64,000 nucleotides of DNA from positions 248,001-312,000 of the forward strand of contig JACGCN010000001.1 in assembly GCA_014905825.1 (NCBI GenBank), in the 5' to 3' direction. Every line of letters begins with the position of its first letter. Within the stretch, counting starts at the first letter, position 1. Below, one piece after another: positions 28,413 through 40,800 of this stretch. The stretch is from Lyophyllum atratum (Eukaryota > Basidiomycota > Agaricomycetes > Agaricales > Lyophyllaceae). The notes below the pieces were generated by a model. The model saw nothing but the letters and a program-made list of their open reading frames with translations, was not told the origin of the DNA and searched no databases. The position numbers and the translations under genes are program-made.

Positions 28413-30300
28413 TTAGCGCTTCATGCCTGCCATTACCTCTGGGCCTGCGACCTTGCTCCACGGGGACGAGGCAAGGGGTCCATATCGTATTTCAGCCTTG
28501 AGCGGGCGCGTAGGCATTCTTGGGACGGGCGGCGCCGGGGGCCGCATCTGGCTTTGGGGGGGCGGATGGGGTTGTGATTGTGATTGTTGTTGTAACTGGG
28601 GCTGGGAACCGCTGGGCTGGCCGAGGCGGGATTTCCAGGCGTTCCGGATTGCGTTTGAGCGTGCGAGGAGCTATGACGGGATGGGGGATGAGTCATGTTT
28701 ATAGGTAGAGGTGAAGGTGGGGGACGAAGACAGAGTACTTACAGCGTCTTTCTCAACGCCGTCGATGATACTCTGGATGATGTTTTCGACGACGTTACGG
28801 TGGTTCCCGTTCGGCTTATCGTCGCGGAAGCGCATCATGCGCCAGTGCGAGACGGCTGCGTCCCAATGCACCTCCACGATTCGGTCGTCAATTTGCTCGC
28901 GTGATAATTTTAATCTATGGGAGGAATAGATTGAAGAGAAGTCAGCGAAGTGTACGAACGGGGGTTGACCTTGCTCGGTGTGAGACAAAGATCTGCAGAG
29001 AGGGGATGTAGCTTACTTTTCCCATTCCTCGTCGTCGACGTACATCTCGTCGTATTGCTCGTATTTCGCTACGCCACGCTCGTCGCCGCACCATACGTGC
29101 AGGAGGAAGATAGGCTTAGCGTGGAAGTCTGGCTTGTCGGCCTGATAGCGAAGGGGCGGGAAGCGGAGAACGAGCTTGAAGTCGATCGAGTTTTCAGTGG
29201 GCGGTTTCCATTTCATACTTTGGATGGATGGAGTTAGAATAAGCATGAAAAGTTTGAGTAATTCACGCACATGTTTGTATCCGTCCCTGGGGTGTACGGC
29301 GTGCTAACACATGTGTAGATGAGGCCGTCATTCTCGTGGTGAAGGGCAGGGATGTCCACGGCAAACACTTTTTCGACGTGATAGGAAAAGTTGATCTCTT
29401 TGACTTTGATGCTGGATAGACGAGTAACGTCAGGGAGTAACGAGAACGGGAGGCTTCTAAGACATACTCGAAAGGCTGAGATGCCGCCATATGTGGATGA
29501 TCTTTCATCATCTTCGCGTATGGTTTGTAGAACCATTCCGTTAGACGCTGGGAAGACAAGATCAGACCCTTCTAAGTCAAAATTTATGAGTAGGTCAACG
29601 TACCCCATATCGCTTATCTAGAGGTCTCGACATAACGTTTTGGTCATTCACCACTAAGCAATCGAAACACAACAATCGTAAGGTTTCCTATCAAGGAGCG
29701 CGTTAGAAAGGAAAACCCAAAGAAGAGCTAGTACACGTACTTGCTTCGTGCGCGGATCCACGTCAATCACAAGTTCTCCGTCGATGAGGGTATTACCGAG
29801 GGGCCTCATAGGATTCTCATGGTGCGGAAAGAATATGCCGGTCAGTTGGTGATACGTGTTGTGGCGGTCAATCTGCGAAGAGAGCAGAGTCATGAATCTT
29901 TCTGCGCAGTGCCATCTCGGGGACACATGGGTACATACAAGGTAGAGTGCCTGATCCCCCGACGCGAGGTCGGTATTAATCAAGAATAGGACACGGACGC
30001 CGTCGGACTTTTCACAGACCCAGTAGCTGTTCCGAGTGAGTTCAGGCCAGGGAAATTGGAACAGTCCACGTACTCTGCGCTCTCGAGCTTGTCAAGATCC
30101 CGCATGCCAAAACTCACGGGCTGGCTGCCGGGGAATCTGGATGCAGACGCCGGGATCAATAGCGTTAAAAGCTCGTGCCTTGCTAAAACTCACCGTGGGC
30201 GGTCCATGTGGCATATTTTGGCAACCTGCGCCTTCAACCATGACTCCTGTTCAGAATTACGCGGTACTAGGTTGCCAGGAAGGTCTGGGATAACGGGCAT
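28413..30300 (-). CDS. CEG1: mRNA-capping enzyme guanylyltransferase (alpha subunit)
   Basis: Nuclear enzyme that transfers GMP from GTP to the 5' end of nascent pre-mRNA. Ten exons join in phase to 441 residues. The nucleotidyltransferase motifs appear in order: the catalytic EKSDGVR (Lys about 63, which forms the Lys-GMP adduct), TLIDGELVID, a DGLIY block, LKWKPP (motif V) and WRMMRFRDDK (motif VI, OB fold). The C-terminal tail is Gln/Pro-rich. As in other fungi, no RNA triphosphatase domain is fused. Start ATG 30300 opens a conserved-looking MPVIPDLPGN. Exons: complement 30194-30300, 30074-30136, 29939-30026, 29741-29872, 29604-29687, 29468-29547, 29271-29411, 29017-29217, 28743-28914, 28413-28670. 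The next gene, Skp1, lies 216 bases upstream on the same strand. Confidence 0.95.
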
Positions 30301-30515
30301 ATGCAGCGAGTACAACTCAGAGGTGGTTACAGTGAAAGAGTATATGTGCTTAGGTAATCCGCCCAAAGAGGCTTATGCGGAAAACACGACACGACTCAGA
30401 TAAAACGATCGCCGACGGGTTGGTCTTCAGCACATCAGATATTTAAAGCTGGGTGGTACGCAGGTAATACATGAATCGAAAAAGAAAGCTACAAGATGAA
30501 CAAAGACGAAGACGA

Positions 30516-31284
30516 TCATCGGTCCTCGGCCCATTCCTGGAAAGATGAGACTGTCAGAGATATCATGAGGCTCGACAACAGACATGCACTTACGTTCTCT
30601 TTTTTGATTTGAGCCTAAATAACAGAGAAGTACGAGTCAGACGGGATAAGATAGACATAATCATCGAAGTGCTTACCTCCTCCTCTGGTGTAAAGTCGTT
30701 GACGATGTTGAAGAGCTTGCGAATCTCCTCGGGCGTCTTGCCCTTGATCATATTCGCCACGGTCTTGCAACCCACGTCCCTTTGTTTCGATACGTTAATC
30801 GAGACCAAAATGAGAAGAGGAGACGAGACATACAATAGGGACTTGATGTCAAGGTAGTTGGCGGCGAGGATGATCTCGAAGAGCATTTCCTGGTCGACGG
30901 TGATGAACTTCTGATCCCATTCGCTGATATCCGTTGTTCTTTTGCGTGTCTCGTCCTGGCTCTGCTCAGAGTCTGCGGTAGGCAAGGGCTCGCCGCGGTG
31001 GTGTTCGCAGTACTCGAGAACCTGAGTCACATCGTCAGTGATACGAATCGCGAAGATATATGACAACGTGTGCCCTACCTTTTTCAGCACGCTGGAGGAG
31101 ACATTGGGCAGAGGAATCGGCTGATCCGACTCGCCAACGTCTAGATGTATCGTAAATGAGTAGTTGCTGGCGCGGAAATGATCGCAAACCGACCCTCGAG
31201 CATGTTCTTGATAAGGACGCTGCGCTCGACGATGTCCTTGTCGGTGGTGAATTGTTCATTGTCGGAGGTGACGAGGAGGACCAT
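30516..31284 (-). CDS. SKP1: Skp1, SCF ubiquitin-ligase adaptor
   Basis: Adaptor that links F-box proteins to cullin-1 in SCF complexes. Six exons (complement 31194-31284, 31079-31140, 30834-31021, 30677-30779, 30594-30614, 30516-30536) give 161 residues, the normal size. Signatures: [10 protein letters not shown] at the start, [57 protein letters not shown] and the F-box-binding end FTPEEE plus ENEWAEDR. The last two coding exons are only 21 bases each. The gene is divergent from mitochondrial bL27, with 194 bases between start codons. Confidence 0.97.
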
Positions 31285-31478
31285 GGTGGTGTGTATGTAG
31301 AGTAGAGGTTGGCGGCAGTGTGGCGTTTGTCGAAGTATGGAGTGCGTTTGAGGGTCTTGTTATATCACCTCAGGTTTTCGGAGATAGCCGACAGCGGGCC
31401 CGTGCCATTTCGGACAGGGAGCAAGTCATAATAACAAGTCTCTTGTACAACAGGGCAGCGCCCACCGTAACCAGCACC
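31285..31478. promoter_or_regulatory. Shared divergent promoter of Skp1 and bL27m
   Basis: Only 194 bases separate the two start codons, so both genes must draw on the same region. No TATA box is evident, which suits two housekeeping genes. Confidence 0.55.
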
Positions 31479-32074
31479 ATGTCTTTTTTACAACGCTGCT
31501 GCACGGTAGCTAGGAGCCCTTTCTCTATTCTCGGTATTGTCTCTCTTGTTATGAAAAATTTCCAGCCAAAGTTTAACCATTCGTAGGCTCCATTCGTACC
31601 GCCACAAAACGCGCTGGAGGAACCGTTCACAATCATGGAGGCTCCCCCGGTAAACGGTTGGGAGTCAAGAAGTTTTCTGGTGCGCTCCCTCTCGTGTTCC
31701 CATGAGCTCGAGCTAATTGACGTGCACAGACCAACCCGTCATCCCAGGAAACATCATAGTTCGCCAACGAGGGACATTATTCCACCCAGGGCCTCATGTG
31801 AGCACAGCACACTTTCCCAGCTCAATCGTTATTTACCTACGTATACCAGGTCAAGATGGGACGCGACCACACCATCTACGCAACCGCACCAGGTGTCGTC
31901 CGATTCTACAAGGAGAAATGGATGCGGGGGGAGCGGCGGTTTGTTGGAGTCGTTCTCCAGCGGGGAGAGATACTGCCACGCGACGAAGCCTCGCTCGGAC
32001 GCAGTCGATATTGTGGGCTGGTAGATCTCAACAGCCCGACGCTCAGGCCAAGAGAGATACTGGCGAAAAATTGA
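31479..32074 (+). CDS. Mitochondrial large-subunit ribosomal protein bL27m
   Basis: Component of the mitochondrial 54S subunit near the peptidyl-transferase centre. Four exons (31479-31533, 31587-31679, 31730-31797, 31850-32074) give 146 residues. The basic N-terminus is a presequence. The core is unmistakable: ATKRAGG, HNHGGSPGKRLGVKKF, QPVIPGNIIVRQRGT, FHPG and VKMGRDHTIYATAPGVVRFY. A fungal C-terminal extension follows. The N-terminal TKRAGG of mature bL27 lies next to the first intron, so cleavage probably occurs near residue 25. Confidence 0.95.
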
Positions 32075-32239
32075 CGTGATGCTTTCGAGACCTGTCTACC
32101 TAGAATATATTATTAATTGGCGTTCACTTCGGAATGTTCTAGCTGGAGTCTGCCCAGCTATGATCCTCTTGCGGTGTACCCGGATGCGCCTGATGTGATG
32201 GCAAGCAGAGACACTTCATCAACTCCCATGTCCTCGGTC

Positions 32240-32247
32240 TATAAATA
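32240..32247 (+). promoter_or_regulatory. TATA box of the DUF3074 gene
   Basis: TATAAATA 25 bases before the start codon at 32272. It is a consensus match, though the distance implies a very short leader. Confidence 0.35.
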
Positions 32248-32271
32248 GGGTCCATTCTCAGGAATACACCC

Positions 32272-33193
32272 ATGTCGAAGACAAGCGAATTCAAGCTGAC
32301 AATTACTGCGCTGGAGCCGGCAGGTGAGTCTTGTATTGTACTAACCGGTAACTGATATCCATTTGACACCATGTCTGTTAGCTGTGCCATCTGAAGAGAC
32401 AATCATAACAGCTGCACGACGTCTGATCGAGTCGACATCATCATGGAAACAGGGCAAGACTTACAAGACCGTCAAGACCTTTCATCGCCCCAAGGGCCCC
32501 GAAGATGGCGCACCCTGGCACTGCCGCGTTAGCGAGCATACACCCACCGAAGCGACGTTTGACCAGCTATGGGGAAAGCTGGGGCAGAACAAGGCCGTGA
32601 ATGAGAAGGAGTCTGTCTCTGTCCCTATTCAGGTCTAGCCAAGCGCTTAGGCCTTTGCTGCTAGGTTCATCCCGGAGATAAAGGAAGTCAAGAAGGTCAA
32701 AGACGTGTCGCCGACCGCGTCCATCTGGACTCTGTACTACACGTTCACCCCGCCTGTCGCGCCACGCGTGTTCACGGTCATGCAAGTTCTCCATCTCGAC
32801 GAGGCCTCACCGCGCAAAGGGTGCGAAGTTCCCTCCTTCACATTCCACATTGAAATTTATCTATACGTGCTAGAATGATCGTGTCCATCCCGATCGACCT
32901 CAGCGGCCCCGGCGACGAAGAGCTCGCAAAGCTCGAGGCACATGGTGTACGGGGCCGCTACACCAGCGTCGAGACGCTCGTGGAGCTCGAGAACGGCAAT
33001 ACCGAATGGCGAATGGCGACCTCGAGCACGCCTGGTGGGAGCATCCCCACGTTCATCGTGGAAAGCACCATGGCGGGCAAGATTGCGCAGGTATGTTGAC
33101 CATATGTTTTGGTATAGACGAAATCTGATGTGTCTCGGGTGGGTGTAGGATGTGCCACATTTCATGGAGTGGCTGCACGCGCTCCCGAAGTGA
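32272..33193 (+). CDS. DUF3074 (START-like) domain protein
   Basis: Five exons (32272-32323, 32382-32610, 32665-32820, 32874-33090, 33149-33193) give 232 residues. The fold signature of fungal DUF3074 proteins is visible: KTYKTVKTFHRP, WHCRVSEH with a following YDQLW-like FDQLWGKL, TASIWTLYYTF, the MIVSIPIDLSGP strand, and VRGRYTSVETLVEL ending in FMEWLHALPK. The family is START-like and expected to hold a lipid or other hydrophobic ligand in the cytosol; no member's ligand can be assigned here. The second intron was placed to join KE to FIPEIKEV. Confidence 0.8.
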
Positions 33194-33610
33194 AATATTC
33201 AATACCGAGGTGTCTGTCGTTTCGTTCATGGGTATTTGGAGTCTGGATGGATTAGATATGTTTGTAAGATGTGATAGTAACTTCTACTACGCCGGGTTGT
33301 GCCGTGCAAGGATACATCAAGCCTACCGATCTCAGAATCCAAGAGGTGGTTTATATAAATCCGCTACATTGATCTGCTTGCATGGCGGATGTGATGGCAA
33401 TAGCATGGCGCTGGTCTCGCCGCAATCGAGCGTGACACCTCCGTCATGGAGGCTCTTGTTGTTTCTACAACCATTCATTGGGTAGACGATTCCACGATCC
33501 ATCTGTTGTCGCGAACACTGAAGCAGTTTGAATACATGTCAATTCCAACCATCACAAGATCTACACCAAGTACCCCTACCCAGATACTCGTATCTGGTGC
33601 CCAAAGACAA
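33194..33610. other. Convergent 3' intergenic region
   Basis: 417 bases between two stop codons on opposite strands. Nothing recognisable. Confidence 0.5.
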
Positions 33611-35859
33611 TCATGCGAGCTCGATGTACCGCTCCACTGTAGAGAGCGAAGCATTAGCCAAAGCGAGACCTCAACTCGCAACGACCATGAGGCAGACTGA
33701 CCTTCCCAATTCGTGACCGCCTGGTTCCACAGACGCACCTCATGCTCCCTCGTCCCACCAAAGTGCTCTACAAAATCGTTGCCAAACATACCCGCTTCCC
33801 GCGCAATACTCTCAGGGCGCATCATCCTCTCCGTCGCCGCCTCCAACGACGTCGGAAGCATCTTCACCTAGAACATAAAACCGAAATTTAACATCGTCCA
33901 CTCAAAAACAGAAGAGGAAAAATCCCGCACCTTTCCATTCGCCCGATCCTCCGCCGTGAAATGGCTAATCGGCGGACACGGTAAACTGAGCTTCTTCTCA
34001 ATCCCACGGAGGCCCAGGAGGAAGATCGAAGCCACGGCGAAATAGGGGTTCATGTCCGCGCCGGGGACGCGTACCTCGAGGCGCGTGGCGGCCGGTGGCA
34101 CGGCAGGTGGCGATATGATGCGGATAGAGGCCGCGCGCGAGTCGTACCCGTACGTGATGGCGTTGGGCGCCCAGAAGGCCTCTCCGCCAACAAGACGCTT
34201 ATAGCCGTTGATTGTAGGTACTACCTAAGAGGTTGGGTCGCGGTCAGAAGGCTTGGGAAGAGGAAGAGTTTGGTAACTTACCATGGGCATTACTGAATGG
34301 GTTTTAGGGGGTCGATTTATGAATGGAAAGACTGGATGAAGGCACGCACCATCTGCGATTCCGTCAAGGACCCCTGCGAGGAACCATTCGCCCTCTTGAC
34401 TCATGAACCTCGTGTCCTCGTACTGGGCATCTTTTCTGCCGTTCTCCCGGTCTGCCTCGGCTACAGCAAAAACGTTTGCGCCATTACTGTCGCGCATGGA
34501 TACATGCACATGCCTGTGTCATTAAATTTCAGCAAAAGAGGCTGATTGGATTTTGTACATAATGACTTACCCGCTGCAACCAGGGAGCTTCATATCCATC
34601 AGCTCAGAACTACAGAAAGAAAATCAATGAACTCACATTTCCCCATGGTTTCGCCATAAAACTGGGTATCACGCCGTGCTTCATACCGATGCTCTTAGCT
34701 AGGTACTTGAACAACATGGCGTTGTCCGCCATTTGAAGGGCTGAGGTATAGGCAAGCGCGGTTTCGAGGACGCCAGGGCCGGTTTCGGTATCTAAGGTGA
34801 TAGAGTCAGCTGGTAGCCCTTGGTGGCATTCGATTTAAGCCTACGATGTCCTTCGATGGGTATGCGGAACTTTGCGCTCTCGTCAAAGAGCTCTTGGAAA
34901 TAGGTATTGTTGAGTTGAGTGCGGAGAAGAGAGTAGCCATGGTCTGGGGGAGGGCAGATCAGGACTTAATCTTAGGCCAAATGAAGGTTCTGACAGACTT
35001 CCAGGGGTCAGAGGCTGTAAGTCGGTGAACTTCTTTTCAGCCAAAGTAGTCGGAGTCTCTGGGTCGGCTATAAGCGACATTGAGCGCGAGGGGTAGATAG
35101 CTGTACTACCTTTGAAATTAAAGTACTGACGGTGAAAATTGGATTGTCAGTGGGGTGAGATCGTGATTGGCTTAGGACATACCTCATATTCAACCCCAGC
35201 AAAGCATTGACGACCGATCTTCTCAGCTCTCTCCGTCGTAATCTTGAGGATTCCGCGTGGATCTACAACCAATGGCTGCCTTGTGTCTGGATCAAGGAAC
35301 GAGACGAGGAAGAATGGGACGTTGTTTTCCCAAGGGATGCGGCGATAGCTAGACAGGTCGATAATTGCAATGATATCCCTGTACCCGTTCTTCTTGTTAG
35401 ATATGAGCAGCTCGCGGGAGTATACAGAGTCATGGATATCCCAGCCGCTTTGGTCGGAGACATCAGTGTACGGGACGACGGTCAGGGGTTATGAGTGCGT
35501 ACAATATGACACTGCAGAATCCGAATCCATCTGACGATGCTGCACTCAGAAACTTTTCCTTCGACTTTATGAACAGCGCATCAGATATATCATTCCTTGC
35601 CGGCGGGGTCCAGCCCTTACCATGAATTTGCCTCGGAGCACGCCGTCCACTGTAAAATCCGTTGACATAGCTGCCGATACATAATGCGATCTTGCTCATA
35701 CCATCGACTCCTAATCATTGAAAGCGAAGTTGAGTGACTGTACCCATATCATCAGCTATCGTGACACTCACCCGCGACTTTGACCTTGATATCATGCCTC
35801 AAATACTGTTCCAACTCAGAGAAAGTCTTCGGGTGCCACACTGAGGCTGTCGGTGCCAT
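33611..35859 (-). CDS. Glutamine-synthetase-like ligase (type I/FluG C-terminal family)
   Basis: ATP-dependent gamma-glutamyl ligase fold. Fifteen exons join exactly in phase to 489 residues. In order: VDVDGVLRGKFM, the beta-grasp GFGFCSVIFGWD, RIPWENN, the catalytic-barrel NHGYSLLR, EGHHTETGPGVLE (metal ligands), the ATP loop KPWGN-LPGCSGHVHVSMRD, VVPTINGYKRLVGGEAFWAP and EVRVPGADMNPYFAVA. Compared with true fungal glutamine synthetase (type II, about 360 residues) it is longer and matches the GlnA3/PuuA/FluG-like branch, so the acceptor may be a polyamine or another amine instead of ammonia. Four internal exons are 9, 11, 16 and 17 bases (35702-35710, 34282-34292, 35110-35125, 34571-34587). 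Start ATG 35859 opens MAPTASVWHP. Confidence 0.9.
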
Positions 35860-37866
35860 GGTGGTATATATGCAGGTCCAGGTATCACTACGAGGTGCTC
35901 GGAGCAGGGATGGGCACGGGTGCTGATGCTGCCGAAGGTGGTTGTACTGAAATGACCCGTTGCAAGTTCAATCAAGTTGAATGGAAGACAGTTATCGGTC
36001 TGACGTCAGGATCCATCAATATTTCAATCTCCATTCACGTGGTTATCAACTATGCTCAGGAGGGTGGAGGCAGACTTGCTACAGCATATATTCCGAGCAC
36101 GTAGGACAAGAGAAGGCGATGGAAACATGAATGATATGCGCCTCAGCACAGGAGTGGGAGCTGTACAATTACGCGCCCTATAACGGGAAGCTAGGGGAGG
36201 GTAAAGTTGGGACGAAGAACCGTGAAAGGAAGGAAATCAGGAATGTCCAAGTCCCTTTATACCTCCGCATCCACAGTAAGGTAAGTAGAAGGGCTCTGAT
36301 GTTGCGCTATTGGCGCAAGTCCGTCGGCGGATTGACGGTCGGCTTATCTGGTGGAAACATGTCAGTGAATAGCTTGACCTTCGGAACCGATGCAACAACG
36401 CACCGTGATGGATCGCCTTCACTACCTGGAGCGTCAAATGATATGCGTCTGGCCCTGAGATCTTTCTCAGTAGTTTCAGGAGCTAAGCGCTCGTTGACAG
36501 CGGAGTGCCAGCCATGTGTGGCAGAATAGCGTCATTTCTTCTTTTTCTTTCTGCTATGTTTCCTGTTGTCTAGATTCTTGCATATGCGGCGTAGCTATAC
36601 GTGCAAGCAGAGATGGTGGACGGCTTGCTCTGCAGATCATTTGGATGGCACAAAGGGCAGCGCAGAAGAGCAATCTTTTCTCATTACTGCACGATACTAT
36701 GATGACATTCATTAAGCACGCGTTCACATAGACAGAACGCTAGAATAAAAGCTCACCCCTACATCGAGGTGACCTGAATCCGGGGCCGCAGGCTGCAACC
36801 GTAAGGAACGGCAAGAAGATCGGGATGCAAAGCGGAGGCAATTTCACGCATATTATCTCGCGTGCAACAATTCAGCAACACTTCAGTGGTGGCTTATGAT
36901 CCTATGGGTGCAACAATGCTTCATTGTAGCCGATCGCAGAACGCGATGCTCGACCATTTTTGCTGTTTAAACCTGTTGGGCCCTGAGATGGCGAGGACTC
37001 CTTCCAAGCAGCCTGGTGGGGCGTAGTTAATTGAGCTCGGTGCTGGCGGCTGGGCAGAATTAGGCAGACAGGGTCTAGACTCCAACGCGAGTACTTAGGT
37101 GGGCGTCCTGTCAACTCTCGAGTTTCAAGGAACAAAAAGAGGAGGCTCAACCCGCCATGCAGAATCAACAAGCACAAACATGCGGCGCCCAGATGCGGAT
37201 GTCGGAATCGACGACTCCCATCGGACTTGATCCTCTCCCGCAAATTGTCAACTTGGCATCTTGGCGCTGAAGTTCCTTGAGATTTCTGGTCCCAAATCTC
37301 TACTCCTGCTCGTATACAGTCCTCATGGTCGATATCAATGTGTCGCGTAGCGCAATATCTGCTTCTTCTACACCAGTCTTGACCTGCTTCTGCGGCACTT
37401 CGTGCCACTGGCAGGCAGTGAGCACTCGGGACACCAGATGGCTGCAAAATGATCCGTACACAGAGCCTGTTTTGGCCCAGGTATGATGCCGTCGGGTCGC
37501 TAACGTCAGTAACAGCTCGACATTTGTACACTGGACAGGCAATCATCACGCACCCACCTGGCATCCTGAGCTTTGACAGAGACCTTTGGAGATGTGATCC
37601 TTTATTTTCAGCCGAACTGGCAATATCCGGAAATTGGGCAGTCGTCGTTTCACTGACAACCTCACTGGCCCAATCTCTAGTGTTGGTCTGGTAATGTGGG
37701 ATCGTTACTTGCATGCGGGGTTTGGTAATGTTGCTCTGCTGCTCTGCAGAGTCACCCATTCTCAAGTTGCACCCACCTTTGCCGAGTATATGAACGGATT
37801 CTCGTAAACCAGGAATTCTCAACCATTCAAGCCTAGTCTGCTCATCCCTCAAGCACCCGAGCAACA
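35860..37866. other. Divergent intergenic region, 2.0 kb
   Basis: Between the start codons of the GS-like gene (-) and the first TmpL-like fusion (+). A 324-codon minus-strand frame (36902-37876) runs through the promoter of the fusion gene but has no domain and an erratic Cys/Arg/Ser-rich composition. Another 132-codon + frame (36131-36529) is equally featureless. Confidence 0.5.
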
Positions 37867-40800
37867 ATGGCACCAACCGTCTTCAAACAAGATGAACTCC
37901 AGGACCTTGCAAACGTCGACAGACAGTTGTTTACCCATTTCGGGCTCGGAGAAGCCGTCGAGCAACCTTTCGAATGCGTCCACCATGCCTTCGAACACCA
38001 TGCCAGTCAGCACCCCTACACCTTCGCTGTCGAAGACTTCGAGCACAAAATTGCCTATGTCGAGCTCAATAGGCAGGCTAACTGCCTCGCCACTCATCTC
38101 CGTTCCAAGGGTATCGGTCCCGGCTTCCGCGTTTGTCTCCTGGTCGAGCGCTCCATCTTGATGGTGGTTGGTATTCTCGGCGTCCTCAAAGCAGGCGCTG
38201 CATATGTTCCCCTAGATGGGAACGTCGTGGCAGACAAGACTCTCAACCACGCCCTTAAGGACTCGGGCTCGTCCCTTGTCCTCGTTCAGCGCAAATTCAT
38301 CGATCGCGTCGGCGAAACCCCCATCATGTGTCTTGAGGACACCATCTGCGACTCTCCTTACTCCACTCACTGTGTCAAGCCTCAGGACTTGTCCACACGC
38401 ACGGACAGTGCCTACATTATCTATACAAGCGGTACGTTTCTTACCATCATCCTATCACATCATTCGCTAAACATCGAGATATTACAGGCACCACTGGTGT
38501 TCCCAAAGGTGTCGACGTAATGCACAAGAATGTAACTAATCGTGAGTTCCTTCGCAATTTATCTCATATGATCATGCCAACAACTTCCTCAAGTGGTTTG
38601 CATGGAACCGGGAAACTTGAAGATGGGACATGGCGTCAAAGTCTCCCAGCTTATGAACATTTCGTTCGACATGGCTGCTTGGGTATGTTTTCTTCTCTTC
38701 ATTACATCTTGAGCCCAATTCTCAAGCTTTCTGACTTGTTTAGGAAATCCTCGGAAGCATGTGCAATGGTGCTACGCTCTGCCTCCGTGGCAAGACCTCC
38801 AAGGAATGGCGCGCGGTAATGAAGACCGTCGACGTCGTGGTGGCGACGCCGTCCATGCTTGCCCCGCACAAACCCGAAGACTATCCCAACATCAAAGTCG
38901 TCGCCGTTGCTGGTGAACCCTGTCCCAAGGGTGAGTCTCCCGTCGAGCCAAACAGCCGTGGTAGGATACTCATATCTCCGATTAGCTCTCGCCGACAACT
39001 GGGCAAAGCAAGCCGCTTTCTACAACTGCTGCGGACCCACTGAGGTATGTTCACTCTCTTAGCAATATATCTCATCTAAGGAACCTCGCTAGATTACCAT
39101 CGTAAACACAATGCATCTCCACAAGCCCGGCAAGGTCCTCGGCATCGGAGGTCCTACCCCCAACAACACTGTTTACGTCTTGGACAAGGATGCGAAGCCC
39201 GTGCGCATTGGTGAGATGGGTATTATGTGGGCTGGAGGTTCCGGAATCACGCGTGGATACTTGAACCTCCCTGACAAGACGGCCGAGAAGTATAAGCGCG
39301 ATCCGTTCCTCGACGATGGGTCGATGATGTTTAATACTGGCGACTTAGGGTACGCAAGAACCCTGTCTTCGATGTCCACAAACCTGACGAGTTTTCAACA
39401 GTCGCTGGCTACCTGATGGTGATTTGGAGCATCTGGGACGCGTTGATCACCAGGTCAAAGTCAAGGGATTCCGAGTTGAGCTCGATGGTGTTGCTGCAGC
39501 GATGGAGGTACGTCAAGTTCTTGAAAGTCATCCCTCCTGTCACTTATCAGATTCCCCAAGACCACTCCTGGAGTGAAAGTGGCAACTGCCATCCTGATCA
39601 AGGGCGAGCTGTGGGGATTCTTCGCCCCATCCAACGTCTCAGTGGAGGATGTCAAGGCGGCCACCGCCCGCGTCCAGCCTCATTATGCCGTTCCTACCAA
39701 ATACGTCAGCTTGGATGACTTCCCGAAGACATCGTGAGTCTAGCGACCCTGCCATTTGAGACGCAGAAACTAAGTTGTTTGTAGTAACGGCAAGTCGGAC
39801 AAGCGGGCACTCGAAAAGATTGCTCTGGAATCGGGCGAAGGAGCAGCCACTGCACCCGTCAAGAGGGCCTTCAAACAGGACCTACTGAAGGATCTCTCAG
39901 ATACCGACAAGGACTTGTTCAACAAGTTCGGTCTAGGAGAAGACATCAAGCCTGCTTTCGAATGTGTTCATCAAGCCTTCGAGCATCACGCCCGTGCACA
40001 TCCGGATACTATCGCTGTTGAGGATTTCGGGCACAAGATCACATTCGCTGAGCTCGACCGCCAGTCGAATTGTCTCGCCACCCGCCTTCGTGAGAGTGGA
40101 GTCGTACCTGGCTCTCGCGTCTGCCTCCTCGTCGAACGCTCCATCCTGATGGTTGTCGGCATCCTCGCCGTCCTCAAAGCCGGTGGCGCGTACGTTCCCC
40201 TCGATGGGAATGTCGTCGCTGACAAGACCCTCAACCACGCATTGAAGGATTCTGGATCCTCTCTCGTTCTCGTACAGCGCAAGTTCGTCCACCGAGTTGG
40301 CACAATGCCGATCTTCTGCCTCGAGGACTCCATCTGCGGCTCGCCCCAGAACCTCCATTGCCAGAGACCTCAGGATCTCGCCAAGACCACCGACAGCGCC
40401 TACATCATCTATACGAGCGGCACCACTGGCGTCCCTAAGGGTGTTGATGTCATGCACAAGAACGTTACCAATCGTAAGTCCGCCTGCATTTTAATTTGGA
40501 AGGCGCGTCCTGATGAATCCGAAAGTCGTTTGCATGGCACCTGGGAACCTAAAGATGGGTCATGGTGTTCGCGTCTCACAGCTGATGAATATCTCGTTCG
40601 ACATGGCGGCCTGGGTTCGTGATCTCATGACTTTGACCGTTCCCGTTGCTTACTTGTGACTTCTTTAGGAAATCCTGGGAAGCATGTGCAACGGCAGCAC
40701 GCTCTGCCTCCGTGGAAAGACGTCCAAGGAGTGGCGCGCGGTAATGAAGACCGTTGACGTTGTCGTCGCGACGCCGTCGATGCTTGCTCCCCATAAACCT

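Noticed and set aside
36902..37876. 324-codon minus-strand frame upstream of fusion copy A
   Set aside because: No domain, random-looking Cys/Arg/Ser composition, no splice logic; it overlaps the start codon and promoter of the fusion gene.
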